Positions 1 to 12,200 of a stretch of 64,000 nucleotides of DNA are shown here, piece by piece. Source of the stretch: Sthenelais limicola. Lineage: Eukaryota > Annelida > Polychaeta > Phyllodocida > Sigalionidae. The notes under the pieces were generated by a model that saw only the letters and a list, made by a program, of their open reading frames with translations, made no database searches and had not been told where the DNA came from. A program made the position numbers and the translations under genes. The DNA is taken from the NCBI GenBank assembly GCA_942159475.1, contig OW804097.1, positions 114,018,582 to 114,082,581 of the forward strand, in the 5' to 3' direction. Positions within the stretch are counted from its first letter, which is position 1; every line of letters starts with the position of its first letter.

Positions 1-128
1 GGGCAGCATTAAGTTCCTGTGTGTTTCTGAGCTATCATTATGTATACAAACCAAGGGAGCTGTCATTATATGAACCAAGGGAGCATACCACCTTAACTAG
101 AATCAGTGCTAATTGGCTCATAACAAAT

Positions 129-353
129 GGGTCAGATCGTCAGAAAATGTACAATCGGCAGCACTACAAATTTAGTCAATTCTGCTAAATTAAGCTGAAA
201 ATGGTCAATTGCTAGATATATATCTGAATATATATTTGATATTGGGTTGATTCAAGCAATCTGTTTGGTTATGTTGAACTATATTGTGAACCTAATTTTT
301 GGGTTACATTTGGATTATTTGAGAGAATTGTACATTTTCTGGTGATTTCACCC
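129..353 (+). mobile_element. R1 MITE copy
   Basis: Starts GGGTCAGATCGTCAG and ends GATTTCACCC, with the usual interior (TTTAGTAAATTCTGCTAAATT, then a long AT-rich middle). About 10 bases are missing just before the right inverted repeat, so the subterminal GGTGAAGGC block is lost. Flanks do not give a clean 4-bp duplication. Non-coding. Confidence 0.85.
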
Positions 354-679
354 TTATATATGTAAACATGTCATAAATCAGAGCCAGCAGGTTTTACCCA
401 GCCGTGCCTGTAATGGGTAATTTGCTAATTAAGTTTCATAACGGATCTTTCCGTCAAATAATTACTTTAATCACTGAAGATTATCTAGTATCGGAGATTT
501 AATCAGTTATAGATACGTAAAAAGTGTATAAATTACATCCAAATGTCACTGAGGAATTTGCAGGAACTTACATTGATTATGTTAAGAGAATAATGACAAT
601 GCGTAGGGAATTATGATTAAGGAGATTGGTAGAAGCTATATCTTAAGTTTGTAGGACACTCAAAGGCTGCTCGTTTACA

Positions 680-930
680 AAGAAGTTTGCAATATTTCTT
701 AATAGAAATTTACTAGTAAAGTAGCCAAATATACTCTATGAAATTACTTTAGAAATGCATGCATATATATCTAATACAATGTCTTAAAATTTAGTAAATG
801 TATTCATGCTACGAATAGCGTTAAGCACCCGAAAATGAAAACATTCCCGCAAAGACATCTTGTGACTAAAACACTTGAAAAAATATGAATAGTGGAACTT
901 ATGACTCATTTTTCTATTAAACATCACATA
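680..930 (+). repeat. Partial R2-related repeat
   Basis: The right half of an R2-like element: an AGAAGTTTGCAATATTTC block, the TTTACTAGTAAAGTAGC block, then an AACTTATGACTCATTTTTCT end that resembles the R2 terminus. The same blocks occur at 51658-52072. The left end is absent or too decayed to place. Confidence 0.5.
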
Positions 931-1547
931 TATTATGTTGTTATTCGATTCATTCTAATGTGACTCCCTTTCTCGAACTTATATGTTATAACATTATACT
1001 GCATTGCTTGAAAGCGTCCATTTATTTCATTAAGAAATGATTAATATTTCAATTTCATAAGGTAATTGTTAGGAACTCCCATGGAAACATTTTAGAGTAA
1101 TGATTTCTGTTCTTTTAGTTCTTGTTTAATTGAGTGTTTATAGTTTTCATAATAAAAAATAGGGGAGTAATTGGCAATTTCAAACAGGGATTCCTACGCC
1201 ATTTAGATGATGTCAGTTGAAAAGGTTTAGTAAAGCCGGGCCCACACATTGAAGAACTAGCAATTCATACGAATTGGGAACACACGAAAAGTCCAAAATA
1301 TTGCCTATCAATTGTCGTAAGAACCCATGATTTGTCATATGAATTGGAGGTTTCCTCCTGAGAAAGTCCACACATTACCGAACTCAAGTATGTTTCTTAA
1401 GGATGATTTTGAATTCTTACAAATTATCTTAAGGTCAATTCGGCTCTGAGTTCTTGAATGGGCCCGGCATAATTTTGAAACTTGATACTGTAATTATCAA
1501 TAACATTGAAGTTGTTGGGGCTCCACTGAAATTGAATTTTTGAATGT

Positions 1548-1783
1548 GGGTGAAGTCGGCAGGAAATGTACAATGTCAGCTTCGCCAGTTTTCTGAAACA
1601 ACCCACATTTTAGACGAAAATAAAGTTCAGAATACAGTTCAACCTAACCAAACAGATTGCTAGAATCACTGCAATGCCAAATATACTCGAATTTACCTAG
1701 TATTGACCAAATTGCAGCATAATTTAGCATAATTTACTAAATGTATACAGCTGCCAATTGTGCATTTTCTGAGAATTTGACCC
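1548..1783 (-). mobile_element. R1 MITE copy with ATGT duplication
   Basis: Begins GGGTGAAGTCGGCAGGAAAT and ends GAATTTGACCC, and is flanked on both sides by ATGT. This supports a 4-bp target site duplication for the family. The open frame across its start is repeat translation, not a gene. Confidence 0.88.
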
Positions 1784-2155
1784 ATGTTGTATTTCCCTTT
1801 CTTTAGCAATAAAACAGGTATTATTTTCTAGCTTACTTCACATCTCATACGTCATCCCAATCCTGTTTTCAAATTATAATACACGTTTATTAAACTTAAT
1901 TTTTGATTCTAAAAGACATATATTAAAAGTCGATACAATAATATGGTTGCTCTCTAGTGCAAGCTCTACCATACCACAATTAAATCATAATTATTAGAGT
2001 ATGATGTATAAATCAAATCTAACTGTAAGTATGATAATTAATTAATGAGTTATATATGTTATGCATGAGTCTTTGTGTTATTTTAAATAACTTGTATTCA
2101 GGATAGGACATAAAGTTTAGTTCTGCTGCTGGTTGGTAAGATTGAGTGAACTATG

Positions 2156-2345
2156 TGATGTGTTACAGGAGAATGAGTCACAAGTAAAACAAAATCTGAT
2201 TTTGAGATATCATTGCATTTGAAAAGATGGGATCAAGCCGATTCTAATGTAAACATTAAGGGCATCTGAGAAATTCTTCTATATTTTATCTTTGGTATTT
2301 TTAGTACAGGAAGAAGTAGTTTGAATAACCATTTCTGGGTGGACA
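2156..2345 (+). repeat. Left part of an R2-related repeat
   Basis: Starts GTGATGTGTTACAGGAGAAT and carries the GAGATATCATTGCATTTGAA and GATCAAGCCGATTC blocks shared with the copies at 21377 and 51658. The right terminus is not recognisable. Confidence 0.55.
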
Positions 2346-2605
2346 TAAACGAGTAAAGTAAATACATATTATCTTCATGATCAAGTTAAAGAATCGACTT
2401 TAGTCTTGATTGTAGTTGCTATTTAAGGTAATTGGTAAACACAATTTAAGTTGATTGACAAAAGCAATTTGAATTAATTGGCAAAAACAAATACTTCTGT
2501 TCATTATTGCTTACCATTGGTATGCATATTGTCAAAGAAAATGATATTATATTGCTGTAATAACCTTAGCTTCTAATCAAATATAATGAGCCAGTAAATC
2601 ATATA

Positions 2606-2835
2606 GGGAGGTTAGATTGTCAGAAAATGTACAATTCGCCTTCGCCAATTCTCTCAAATAGCCCAAATCTCAGACAATAATGAACCTCAAAATACATAGC
2701 AGAACCGATATTTCCAAACCACACAATCCTGAATACACTGAGATATCTCTGATATTCATAATGTGTCAGCCTAATTTAGCAGAGTTTCCTAAATGTGTAG
2801 AGCTGCCAATTGTACATTTTCTGACGATCTGACCC
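2606..2835 (-). mobile_element. R1 MITE copy
   Basis: Begins with a slightly altered terminus (GGGAGGTTAGATTGTCAG) followed by ACAATTCGCCTTCGCC, and ends GACGATCTGACCC. Confidence 0.82.
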
Positions 2836-2967
2836 ATGGAGGACCTCGCCACTCCTCGCCACCTATAGCACCAGTACGATAACAAGAATTATAGCAATAT
2901 AACTATTTTCTAATTTCTTGTATTCATATTGCCGCCCAAGCAATACATAAATCAGGATCTTGTATAG

Positions 2968-3207
2968 TGTGTCCGCTCACTACAAAATGTACCATCGGCA
3001 GCTCTACACATTTAGTAAATTCTGAGAAATTAGGCTGAAAAATGATGAAAATTAGGTATATCTAAGTATATTATTTGGTATTCCTTTAAATAAAAACAAT
3101 TATGTAGCTATATATTTTGAGCTGTCTTTGAAACCTTCTATTTATCTTAAATCTGGATTATTTGAGAGGATTGCTCAGGGCAAGACATACATTTTCTGAC
3201 GATTTGG
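2968..3207 (+). mobile_element. Degenerate R1 MITE, first of three abutting copies
   Basis: The start is eroded, but ATCGGCAGCTCTACACATTT and the interior match R1. It ends CATTTTCTGACGATTTGGTG, where it fuses directly to the next copy, which runs in the opposite direction. Confidence 0.75.
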
Positions 3208-3397
3208 TGAAATCGCCAGAAAATGCACAATTCGCCTTCGCCACTTCTCTCGAATAATCAATACTCAAGACTAAAATGGGGTTCAAAATAAAATTGAAAA
3301 TAACCGAACAGATTGTTTGAATCAACGCAATACCAAATATACTTAGCCATACCTAATATTGGGCAAATTTCAGCTTAATTTAGTAGAATCTACTAAA
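3206..3397 (-). mobile_element. Truncated R1 MITE
   Basis: Begins GGTGAAATCGCCAGAAAATG. It runs through the TTTAGTAGAATCTACTAAAT block and is cut there by the start of a third copy. Confidence 0.75.
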
Positions 3398-3560
3398 TGG
3401 CTGAAATCGTCAGAAAATATACAATTCGCCTTCACTAATCCTCTGAAATAACCCACATTTAGGCCACAAATGAGGTTCAAAATACAGCTCAACATAACCA
3501 AACAGATTCCTTGAATCAACCTAATACTAAAGATATTCATATTGATTTCACCTTTGAATG
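3398..3560 (-). mobile_element. Truncated R1 MITE
   Basis: Begins GGCTGAAATCGTCAGAAAAT and stops about two thirds of the way through the consensus. With the two preceding copies it forms a three-element cluster. Confidence 0.75.
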
Positions 3561-3609
3561 TGGTCAATATGCATGGCCCATTGAGTTAGCACTGAAAGGG
3601 CAACTCACT

Positions 3610-3645
3610 CCTAAGGCCGATACGATGGCCGTATCAGGCCTCAGG
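3610..3645. repeat. Imperfect inverted repeat (hairpin)
   Basis: The arms CCTAAGGCCGATACG and CGTATCAGGCCTCAGG flank a 5-base loop, with one mismatch and one bulge. It is more GC-rich than its surroundings. No function is implied. Confidence 0.6.
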
Positions 3646-3979
3646 CTGATATGGAATGAATATAGTTCCCTAGCAATAATAATATTATCGCATATAAATG
3701 AGTTGCAAAATAATTGAACATGTTTATTATAGTAATTTACTGCAAAACAATAAGTCAAATAACAATGCAGAATTAAATGATTTTGCGTTCTAAAATATAG
3801 TCCTGACCCGTCGGAAAAGCGAAAAAAACGGTGCGTAGAAATACACAAATGCATCATGACGCCCCATGAAGCATGAAGGCCGTCATCCGGGGCCGTCATG
3901 ATGTCAACAAAGTCGTGGATGTCAACCAAGATGAACATAACTTAATTTTACCAATACATCTATCATGCTTCAGTACATT

Positions 3980-4125
3980 TTAATAAGAAACGGCAAAATA
4001 AGTACAAAAAATCCGCGGGACTACGCAGGAAATCCGTATCGTCGCTTGGCTTCGGTATCCATCCGCGTGCGCTACCCCCGCCGCGCGGCGTTACGGATTC
4101 CCGCTCCGTCCCTTGGTCATTTTTG
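3980..4125. other. GC-rich island with inverted ends
   Basis: About 120 bases far richer in G+C and CpG than the neighbourhood. A GGAAATCCGTA motif near the left is echoed in inverted form by TTACGGATTCCC on the right, which suggests a small GC-rich mobile element or its remnant. No open frame of note. Confidence 0.35.
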
Positions 4126-4129
4126 TCTT

Positions 4130-4203
4130 AGTATCTAGTATTGACCATTTCTCAGCTAAATTTAGCAGAGTTTACTAAATGTGTAGAGCTGCCAATTATA
4201 CAT
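4130..4203 (-). repeat. R1 end fragment
   Basis: Only the last third of R1 in minus orientation is present, from TAGTATTGACCATTTCTCAG to GAATTCACCC. Confidence 0.7.
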
Positions 4204-4438
4204 TTTCTACTGAATTCACCCATTAATAATAAGCCATGACTCATGTAAGGTTAACGATAGGCTGCTCCTGAGGTATATACATGAGCATGATACGTATTTA
4301 TTCATACATTCATGTCTTGTCCTGAGTCCTATCGTCTGCCAGACACTATCCATCATAGAGACGGTGGGGCAATCATTAGCATGAGAGGAACGGTCAAAAT
4401 ACACCTAATGGTCTCACAGGGACTTCATGGGTGAGAGC

Positions 4439-4689
4439 ATCAGAAAATGTATATGGGTCAGATTTTCAGAAAATGTACAATTGGCAGCTGTACACATTCA
4501 GTACATTCTGCTAAATCTGGCTGGAAAATGATGAATGCCGGGTATATCTGAGTATATTTGGTACCACATTGATTTAAAGTATCTGTTCTGTTATGTTAAA
4601 CTGCATTTTGAAGCTCATTTCTGTCTTGAATAGGGGTTATTTGTGAGGATTGGTGAAGGCGAATTGTACATTTTCTGAAAATCTGACCC
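4439..4689 (+). mobile_element. R1 MITE preceded by a stub of another R1 end
   Basis: A stub (GGGTGAGAGCATCAGAAAAT) lies at 4439. The full copy begins at 4455 with GGGTCAGATTTTCAGAAAAT and ends GAAAATCTGACCC. The ATTGATTTAAAGTATCTGTT interior marks it as the subfamily also seen at 32334 and 45574. Confidence 0.85.
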
Positions 4690-4715
4690 ACACTCAGCAG
4701 TGCTACACACTTGTG

Positions 4716-4775
4716 ATGTGCTTCAGGAAAATAAGTCACAAGTCACAAAACTGATATTTTCCAAACTAGCATGGT
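4716..4775 (+). repeat. R2 left-end fragment
   Basis: TTGTGATGTGCTTCAGGAAA followed by AATAAGTCACAAGTCACAAA matches the R2 terminus. The rest is absent. Confidence 0.6.
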
Positions 4776-5105
4776 AGCATGAATAATTGTACAAAATTAC
4801 AAGACTGTGAATTAAAGTGGCTAAGATCACTATTTTGACTATGCGGCATTTGGAAATGTATGTAGTTTTTGATGACTTGCATAAGTAGGGACAAATGTGG
4901 GGAATACCAACGCTATATGTTCCTTAGATTAATTGATATTTGTTAATGAAGAATGTGACAGAGATTCCATTGTGGAATTCAAATCTGAGAGAGAAGTAAT
5001 TTGACCATAAGGTGCTGCCCTCACTGCCTGGAGAAGTAGGAGCGAGGCAGGAGGTACATAGTGACATATCTACCCTGTCCCATCCACGTGTTATCAGTTA
5101 ACCAA

Positions 5106-5518
5106 TTGTGATGTGTTTCAGGAAAATGAGTCATAAGTCGCAAAATTGATATTTTTCAAAGTGTTTTTTTTTACAAGATCACATGATTGGAATTTTCTGA
5201 TTTTTGGAGGGTTCATCACTTATACTTATATCAATCGATGTATCAAATTTCAGGACAATCTATGTAATATATCCTTTAGTTTTAAAGGTCCTCATATGGA
5301 CTAAATTTAGTTACTTTACTGTTTATTGACCCCCAGAAATATTGAAAACTTTTTTTTCAAAAACGAAAATATCAAACTTAAAACCTGGAAATACTTATGA
5401 GATTATTAGACTGTTTACTATCATTGGAATCAGCTTGATCTCATCTTTTCAAATATAATGGTATCTCAAAATCTTTTTTTTGCGACTTATGACTCATTTT
5501 CCTGAAACACATCACAAT
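5106..5518 (+). mobile_element. R2 MITE, full length
   Basis: A ~410-bp element with nearly perfect terminal inverted repeats. The left end is TTGTGATGTGTTTCAGGAAA and the right end is the reverse complement of the same, including the adjoining TCATAAGTCGCAAAA block, so the arms are about 40 bp. The interior is AT-rich with no coding potential. A closely similar copy is at 7133-7537 and an inverted one at 21377-21786. Confidence 0.88.
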
Positions 5519-5783
5519 TATTATGATAAGAGGCGTCGGGGGCTTTCCCTAACCAACAGGGTCTGACGATTGTGTCTGTGACTGTGTGACGCAACCCGCC
5601 AGCGGCACCCCCGAAATTGGGAGTTTTAAACTCTTAAATACTCGAGATATACATATTTAATACATTAATACTTCCAGATATTTATTACAAATATACTAAT
5701 CTAGAACATAGTTGAAATTCAGGCAAACTTTTCTCAAATCGGGAGCTCAGTGGCATGTGTCACTTTAAACGTTAATACGTTTA

Positions 5784-5831
5784 AAGTAGTTGGGTGACGA
5801 TGAGTTGTACATTTGCTGGAGATTTCACCCG
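5784..5831 (+). repeat. R1 end fragment
   Basis: GGTGACGATGAGTTGTACAT then GGAGATTTCACCC matches the right terminus of R1 only. Confidence 0.6.
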
Positions 5832-5944
5832 CCTAGGTACATTTATCATAACTGTTAACATTAAATAGTATTGTGTTATACATAATATAACTGCCTCAAG
5901 CCATCATATGTTCATGTCTAGCATTCTCTATACTCTTATAGCAT

Positions 5945-6250
5945 GGGTCAGATAGTCAGAGAATCTACATATATGACAAGTAGAACAAAATCTCCAATAT
6001 TAGGCTGATAATTGTAAATACTAGATACATCTGAGTATATGGTATTGCCTTGATTCAGACGAAACGGTGTGACTATTGTCTTGACCTGTATTTTAAACTT
6101 ATTATGGGTTATTTCAGAGGATTGGTGAAGGCAGACTTTATATTTTTCTGATGATTTGACCAATACATATAAAGCACAGCTTTACATATTCAGTAAATTC
6201 AAAAAAATGAATTAGGCTAAAACACTGATAAATACTATAATACTATAACG
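5945..6250 (+). mobile_element. R1 MITE plus a partial second copy
   Basis: A decayed full copy starts GGGTCAGATAGTCAGAGAAT and ends near 6163 at GATTTGACC. It is followed at once by another left-half fragment (CAGCTTTACATATTCAGTAA onward). Confidence 0.72.
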
Positions 6251-6845
6251 GAAAAAAGGTACCATGACTTCAACATCCTAAAACTATCAGGCATGCCTCA
6301 AGCAACAATATTCATTTGTTTCTCTATAATTCTATATGAATATAAAGGCCAGAGGTTATTTATTATGTTTTACGATACATGAGCATTGACCCTTGTGCGG
6401 GTCATTATTTACATCAAAATAAGGTTGTACCATGCGGCCTAACGCTGATAGATATGTCAGAATTGTGAATATAAACGTTAGTATTATGCTCAACGTTAAC
6501 CCATGTATGCTTGGTCTTATTTATGTTTGAATATTAAGTGCTTGAACGGTAATAGAGGATTTGTATTCCGCCAATTTGGATCTTGTCCCTTTTTTTTTGT
6601 CACAGTAAAAGCTACAAAAAACAACAACATGTTTAGTGACAGACATATCATTGTTTAGTGACCAATATATTGTTGCGAGGACGACTCATAGGGAGTCCAA
6701 AAGGGCCTGGCTCCAGATAGGGAAGGGGCTCGTCTTCTTCCCATAAGTGGTCAAGAGAGGGAGTAGATGAATAGCTCATGATGTCTTATGTTGGTCTTGT
6801 GGATCTGAGTAGATTACCAGTTAAGCGCAGGCGATTCTGAGATAT

Positions 6846-6905
6846 AGTTAGGCAACTCTGAGATATAGTTTAGGCACGGATTTGTAATGAGAATGGATAG
6901 GAAAC
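6846..6905 (+). repeat. Dispersed repeat, inverted copy at 14208-14262
   Basis: CACGGATTTGTAATGAGAAT and GGATAGGAAAC occur here and, reverse-complemented, near 14215-14246. The GGCAACTCTGAGA motif lies beside both. The AGTGAC/CATTGTTTAGTGAC motif near 6640-6665 also recurs at 14720-14800, so two scattered pieces are shared by these regions. Confidence 0.55.
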
Positions 6906-7132
6906 AACACCCCCATAGCCTATACATGTGTGTCTCGCTATTGTTCTCTTATCAGGGATTAGCAAGGGATTAGCTCGGCCGCCGAGCGGCCGTAGTTCCG
7001 GAAAAACACTCTAGGGGGCGCCACTTATGCATGAATGTTGACTCATGCCACCAGGTGGCAGCAGTGTCATTTCTGATTTCGTCATGTTCTTTTTAGCATT
7101 GAGGAGACGCCTAATGCAACCAACATCATTAA

Positions 7133-7537
7133 TTGTAATGTGTTTCAGGAAAATGAGTCAAGTCGCAAAATTGATATTTTCTAAAGTGTTTTTCTCACAA
7201 GAACACATTATTGGAATGTTCTGATTTTTGGAGGATTTATCACTCATAGTTATGTCAATCGATGTATCAAATTCCAGGACAATCTATGTAATATAATTCT
7301 TTCATTTTAAAGGTCCTCATATGGACTACATTTAGTTTCTTTACTGTTTATTGAGCCCCAGAAATATTGGAAACTTTTTTTTCAAAAATGGAAATATCAA
7401 ACTTAAAATCTAGAAATACTTATAAAATTATTAGACTGTTTGCTACCATTTGAATCGGCTTGATCTCATCTTTCCAAATACAATAACATCTCAAAATCCA
7501 TATTTTGCGACTTATTTTCCTAAAACACATCACAATT
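7133..7537 (+). mobile_element. R2 MITE, full length
   Basis: Starts TTGTAATGTGTTTCAGGAAA and ends CTAAAACACATCACAAT. Its interior is close to the copy at 5106, including the ATATGGACTA and TTTACTGTTTATTGA blocks, which implies fairly recent spread. Confidence 0.87.
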
Positions 7538-7539
7538 AT

Positions 7540-7925
7540 TATTATTAATTATTATTAACTTTTATTCAGTAAACATATACATAGTATAAATCAATGAATA
7601 GGGCCAGTAATTCAGATAGTGTTCAGAATTTATTGTATACATTGAATTACAGCGCTCATTGTGTCATATTGTACTTATATACCTGTATCTATATAAAGAG
7701 TTTATTTTCACAGAATTTTTCATACCTGCTGTGTTATCTCAGTTTAAAAATACATTGAAGCAGGTCGTTTCATTGTAAAAGCTTTTATTCTTTAGGTAGG
7801 AATCTATGATTATCATACTAGGCTGTAAAGTTCCTCTTTATGTCTGCTCGCCACCAGGCCATGGGTTATTGCTGTGGGTGTTAGGGAGGGCACTTTTGTA
7901 CACTGGGCAACAATTATAAATATAC
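7540..7925. other. No feature recognised
   Basis: AT-rich unique sequence. No repeat shared within the window and no convincing open frame. Confidence 0.5.
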
Positions 7926-7927
7926 CT

Positions 7928-8055
7928 TCTTTTTTTTTTTTAAAAGGTTTTATTCAATATATCCTGCCGACGAGGCTCTTACAATTCTAAACAGCATTCA
8001 AATATCGCGTCCCTTTTTATTTTTTATTTTTTTTGAGTTTTCACATTTTCTCTTG
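7928..8055 (-). mobile_element. Retroposon 3' end with poly-A (minus strand)
   Basis: Read on the minus strand, this piece carries GTAAGAGCC, then TTGAATAAAACCTTTT and a run of A at its 3' end. That is a poly-A signal and tail. The same layout occurs at 46066-46208 (minus) and about 43360-43430 (plus). It is probably the 3' terminus of a LINE or a SINE; no reverse transcriptase remnant adjoins it. No target duplication was found for this copy. Confidence 0.55.
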
Positions 8056-8059
8056 CTTC

Positions 8060-8750
8060 ACACCACTCATTGGCAAGTATTCTTCGTAAAAGGATTAAAA
8101 TATCTTATATACCATTTTACCTAGATGTTGACATCTCTTCAAGATTCACACATGATTTCAATAGTGTTTTTACTTCAAGCATTTTCTACCTGTTGCTCTT
8201 CCAACTCGCATATAAGTTTATTCCTATAAAAATAGGAATAGAATAAAATAAAATAAAATCAATAACTTAATCAATGTATCAACTGGAGACCCAGTTTACC
8301 CAAAATATGTAATGACACACCAATATAAAGGTGGACTCAGTTGTACATTTCAGCATACACATCAGTTTAGTGGAGAGCCAGTATTGACTATTATACATGT
8401 ATGATATTGGTAGTCATTGGATTTTTTTTATTAATTGAACTCATGATTATATTTGATCTATGTAGATGCTGTATGATATCAAAACATTGGTAGAACAAAG
8501 TACAGCAGTCAAGTGAGACTCATGACTAAACTTAAAGTGATATTGCAATTTATATATTTTCCCGTCCAACCTAGCTGTAATACCTTTGACTGAGTTGTAC
8601 TTTTATACATGAAGGGTTTGTTTAGGGTGAGTTCACAGTTAAATCCAATTCATATACACCCCTTACTGTATCATTTGTGTATATTTTATATCCAAATACG
8701 GGTAAAAAGAAAAGAAGATATTCCTCAGCTTGTATTCTTTATCCATCAAC
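8060..8750. other. No feature recognised
   Basis: AT-rich DNA. The only notable item is its position just downstream, on the minus strand, of the candidate exon ending at 8755. Confidence 0.4.
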
Positions 8751-8754
8751 TTAC

Positions 8755-9051
8755 CTTTCAGCAAACACAAATGTCTTAAGAGATTTCTCATGATCAGTAA
8801 GGCTTTATGAGAGTGATCATTACGTTTCTTCTTCTTGACTAATAAGTGATGGCCTTTTGAATGGCCTCCTACTGGTTTCATCTTGGTGCCAGGAGATCTT
8901 CCTTTTGCACAGACAGTTCAACAGTGGTTATGTTCTGGTGAGTGATAAGGTTCTACAGTTGGTGTCAGAGACTTAGGTACTCCACTCTTCTCTGGTTGAT
9001 CCATGAGTCTTCTTGTTGCCCTTTAGTGATTTTGGATCGAGGGGTCCCTGT
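8755..9051 (-). pseudogene. Candidate exon or decayed exon, unknown product
   Basis: On the minus strand a pyrimidine-rich tract and CAG (TTTTCTCTGTCCATCAG) precede 9051, and a strong donor (AAAG|GTAAGT) follows 8755. In one frame an ATG at 9004 opens 28 residues (MDQPEKSGVPKSLT...), then a single TGA at 8920-8918. The same frame stays open for 54 more codons to the donor. Those codons include a basic stretch (VKKKKRNDHSH) followed by a leucine-rich segment (LLIMRNLLRHLCLL). The composition looks more protein-like than the surrounding repeats. I do not recognise the family. The TGA and the upstream TAA mean that, if real, the exon is either a pseudogene or carries start and stop signals of a short protein. 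Low confidence. Confidence 0.3.
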
Positions 9052-9284
9052 CTGATGGACAGAGAAAACATGCTGGAAGTATAGAAAAGAGTGACTTACA
9101 AATCATTACAGAGCATATTCTGGCAGTATAACACTTGTAAATGTATGGTCAATGTTTATATTTCTAAGATTTGAGCCATTTGAAAGAAATTTTGGTGATC
9201 AACCTGGTGATATGGTTAGGTTTTAAATGATTAAAAATAGTAATTGTCTAGGCAGGAGTCTTGGCCTCTATTTGTTTCCAGATA

Positions 9285-12200
9285 GCTTTCAAGGATGTTA
9301 TTTTTTGCTCCATATTGTTGAAATTAATTAAAGTATTTATGGGAATCTGACGAAAAGGAGTGGCCGTTCCGGAGAAAAAGACCATGGTTAGAGACACTCA
9401 TGGAAGCATTACTTGAGAATGAAAGAACCCAGAGAAATGATTTATATGCCATCACAAAGTACATCCTAAGAGTAATCTGACTGTATCAGAGTTCTATATC
9501 CAAAACTAATATTTCTATTTCTGAGGTATGGGTTATTTCAATGAACTTAAGTCAACGACCTGGGGGAAAATGTTGACATTTTGACCCATATTGATAAGTA
9601 TGGCTGAAATACACTTTCAATGATGTTATTTTTGCTCCATATTGTTCAAATAGATCTTAACAAGCAGTACAAGTAGCTTTTTAAATCTTGTTTCTACTCT
9701 TATTGTAAGTGCTTGAAATTAATTAAAGTATTTATGGGAATCTGACGAAAAGGAGTGGCCGTTCCGGTGAAAAAGGCCATGATTAGTGACACTCATGGAA
9801 GCATTACCTGAGAATGAAAGAACCCAGAGAAATTATTTATATGCCATCACAAAGTACACCATAAGAGTAATCTGACTGTATCAGAGTTGTATATCCAAAA
9901 CTAATATTTCTATTTCTGAGGTATGGGTTATTTCAATGAATTTTAGTCACCGACCTGGGGGAAAATGTTGACATTTTGACCCATATTGATAAGTATGGCT
10001 GAAATACACTTTCAGTGATGTTATTTTTTGCTCCATATTGTTCGAACAGATCTTAAAAAGCAGTACAAGTAGCTTTTTAAATCTTGTTTCTACTCTTATT
10101 GTAAGTGCTTGAAATTAATTAAAGTATTTATGGGAATCTGACGAAAAGGAGTGGCCGTTCCGGTGAAAAAGACCATGATTATAGACACTCATGGAAGCAT
10201 TACTTGAGAATGAAAGAACCCAGAGAAATGATTTATATGCCATCACAAAGTACATCGTAAGAGTAATCTGACTGTATCAGAGTTGTATATCTGAGGCTAA
10301 TATTTCTATTTCCGAGGTATGGGTTATTTCAATGAATTTTAGTCAACGACCTGGGGGAAAATGTTGACATTTTGACCCATATTGATAAGTATGGCTGAAA
10401 TACACTTTCAATGATATTATTTTTGCTCCATATTGTTCGAACAGATCTTAAAAAGCAGTACAAGTAGCTTTTTAAATCTTGTTTCTACTCTTATTGTAAG
10501 TGCTTGAAATTAATTAAAGTATTTATGGGAATCTGACGAAAAGGAGTGGCCGTTCCGGTGAAAAAGACCATGATTAGTGACACTCAAGGAAGCATTACTT
10601 GAGAATGAAAGAACCCAGAGAAATTATTTATATGCCATCACAAAGTACACCATAAGAGTAATCTGACTGTATCAGAGTTGTATATCCAAAACTAATATTT
10701 CTATTTCTGAGGTATGGGTTATTTCAATGAACTTAAGTCAACGACCTGGGGGAAAATGTTGACATTTTGACCCATATTGATAAGTATGGCTGAAATACAC
10801 TTTCAGTGATGTTATTTTTTGCTCCATATTGTTCGAACAGATCTTAAAAAGCAGTACAAGTAGCTTTTTAAATCTTGTTTCTACTCTTATTGTAAGTGCT
10901 TGAAATTAATTAAAGTATTTATGGGAATCTGCAGAAATTGAGTGGCCGTTCTGGTGAAAAAGACCATGATTATAGACACTCATGGAAGCATTACTTGAGA
11001 ATGAAAGAACCAATAGAAATGATTTATATGCCATCACAAAGTACATCGTAAGAGTAATCTGACTGTATCAGAGTTGTATATCTGAGGCTAATATTTCTAT
11101 TTCCGAGGTATGGGTTATTTCAATGAATTTTAGTCAACGACCTGGGGGAAAATGTTGACATTTTGACCCATATTGATAAGTATGGCTGAAATACACTTTC
11201 AGTGATGTTATTTTTTGCTCCATATTGTTCGAACAGATCTTAAAAAGCAGTACAAGTAGCTTTTTAAATCTTGTTTCTACTCTTATTGTAAGTGCTTGAA
11301 ATTAATTAAAGTATTTATGGGAATCTGACGAAAAGGAGTGGCCGTTCCGGTGAAAAAGACCATGATTATAGACACTCATGGAAGCATTACTTGAGAATGA
11401 AAGAACCCAGAGAAATGATTTATATGCCATCACAAAGTACATCGTAAGAGTAATCTGACTGTATCAGAGTTGTATATCTGAGGCTAATATTTCTATTTCC
11501 GAGGTATGGGTTATTTCAATGAATTTTAGTCAACGACCTGGGGGAAAATGTTGACATTTTGACCCATATTGATAAGTATGGCTGAAATACACTTTCAATG
11601 ATATTATTTTTGCTCCATATTGTTCGAACAGATCTTAAAAAGCAGTACAAGTAGCTTTTTAAATCTTGTTTCTACTCTTATTGTAAGTGCTTGAAATTAA
11701 TTAAAGTATTTATGGGAATCTGACGAAAAGGAGTGGCCGTTCCGGTGAAAAAGACCATGATTAGTGACACTCAAGGAAGCATTACTTGAGAATGAAAGAA
11801 CCCAGAGAAATTATTTATATGCCATCACAAAGTACACCATAAGAGTAATCTGACTGTATCAGAGTTGTATATCCAAAACTAATATTTCTATTTCTGAGGT
11901 ATGGGTTATTTCAATGAACTTAAGTCAACGACCTGGGGGAAAATGTTGACATTTTGACCCATATTGATAAGTATGGCTGAAATACACTTTCAGTGATGTT
12001 ATTTTTTGCTCCATATTGTTCGAACAGATCTTAAAAAGCAGTACAAGTAGCTTTTTAAATCTTGTTTCTACTCTTATTGTAAGTGCTTGAAATTAATTAA
12101 AGTATTTATGGGAATCTGCAGAAATTGAGTGGCCGTTCCGGTGAAAAAGACCATGATTATAGACACTCATGGAAGCATTACTTGAGAATGAAAGAACCCA

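Noticed and set aside
8918..8920. Selenocysteine codon in the candidate exon
   Set aside because: No SECIS-like structure or homologue was seen; a plain stop in a decayed or false exon is simpler.
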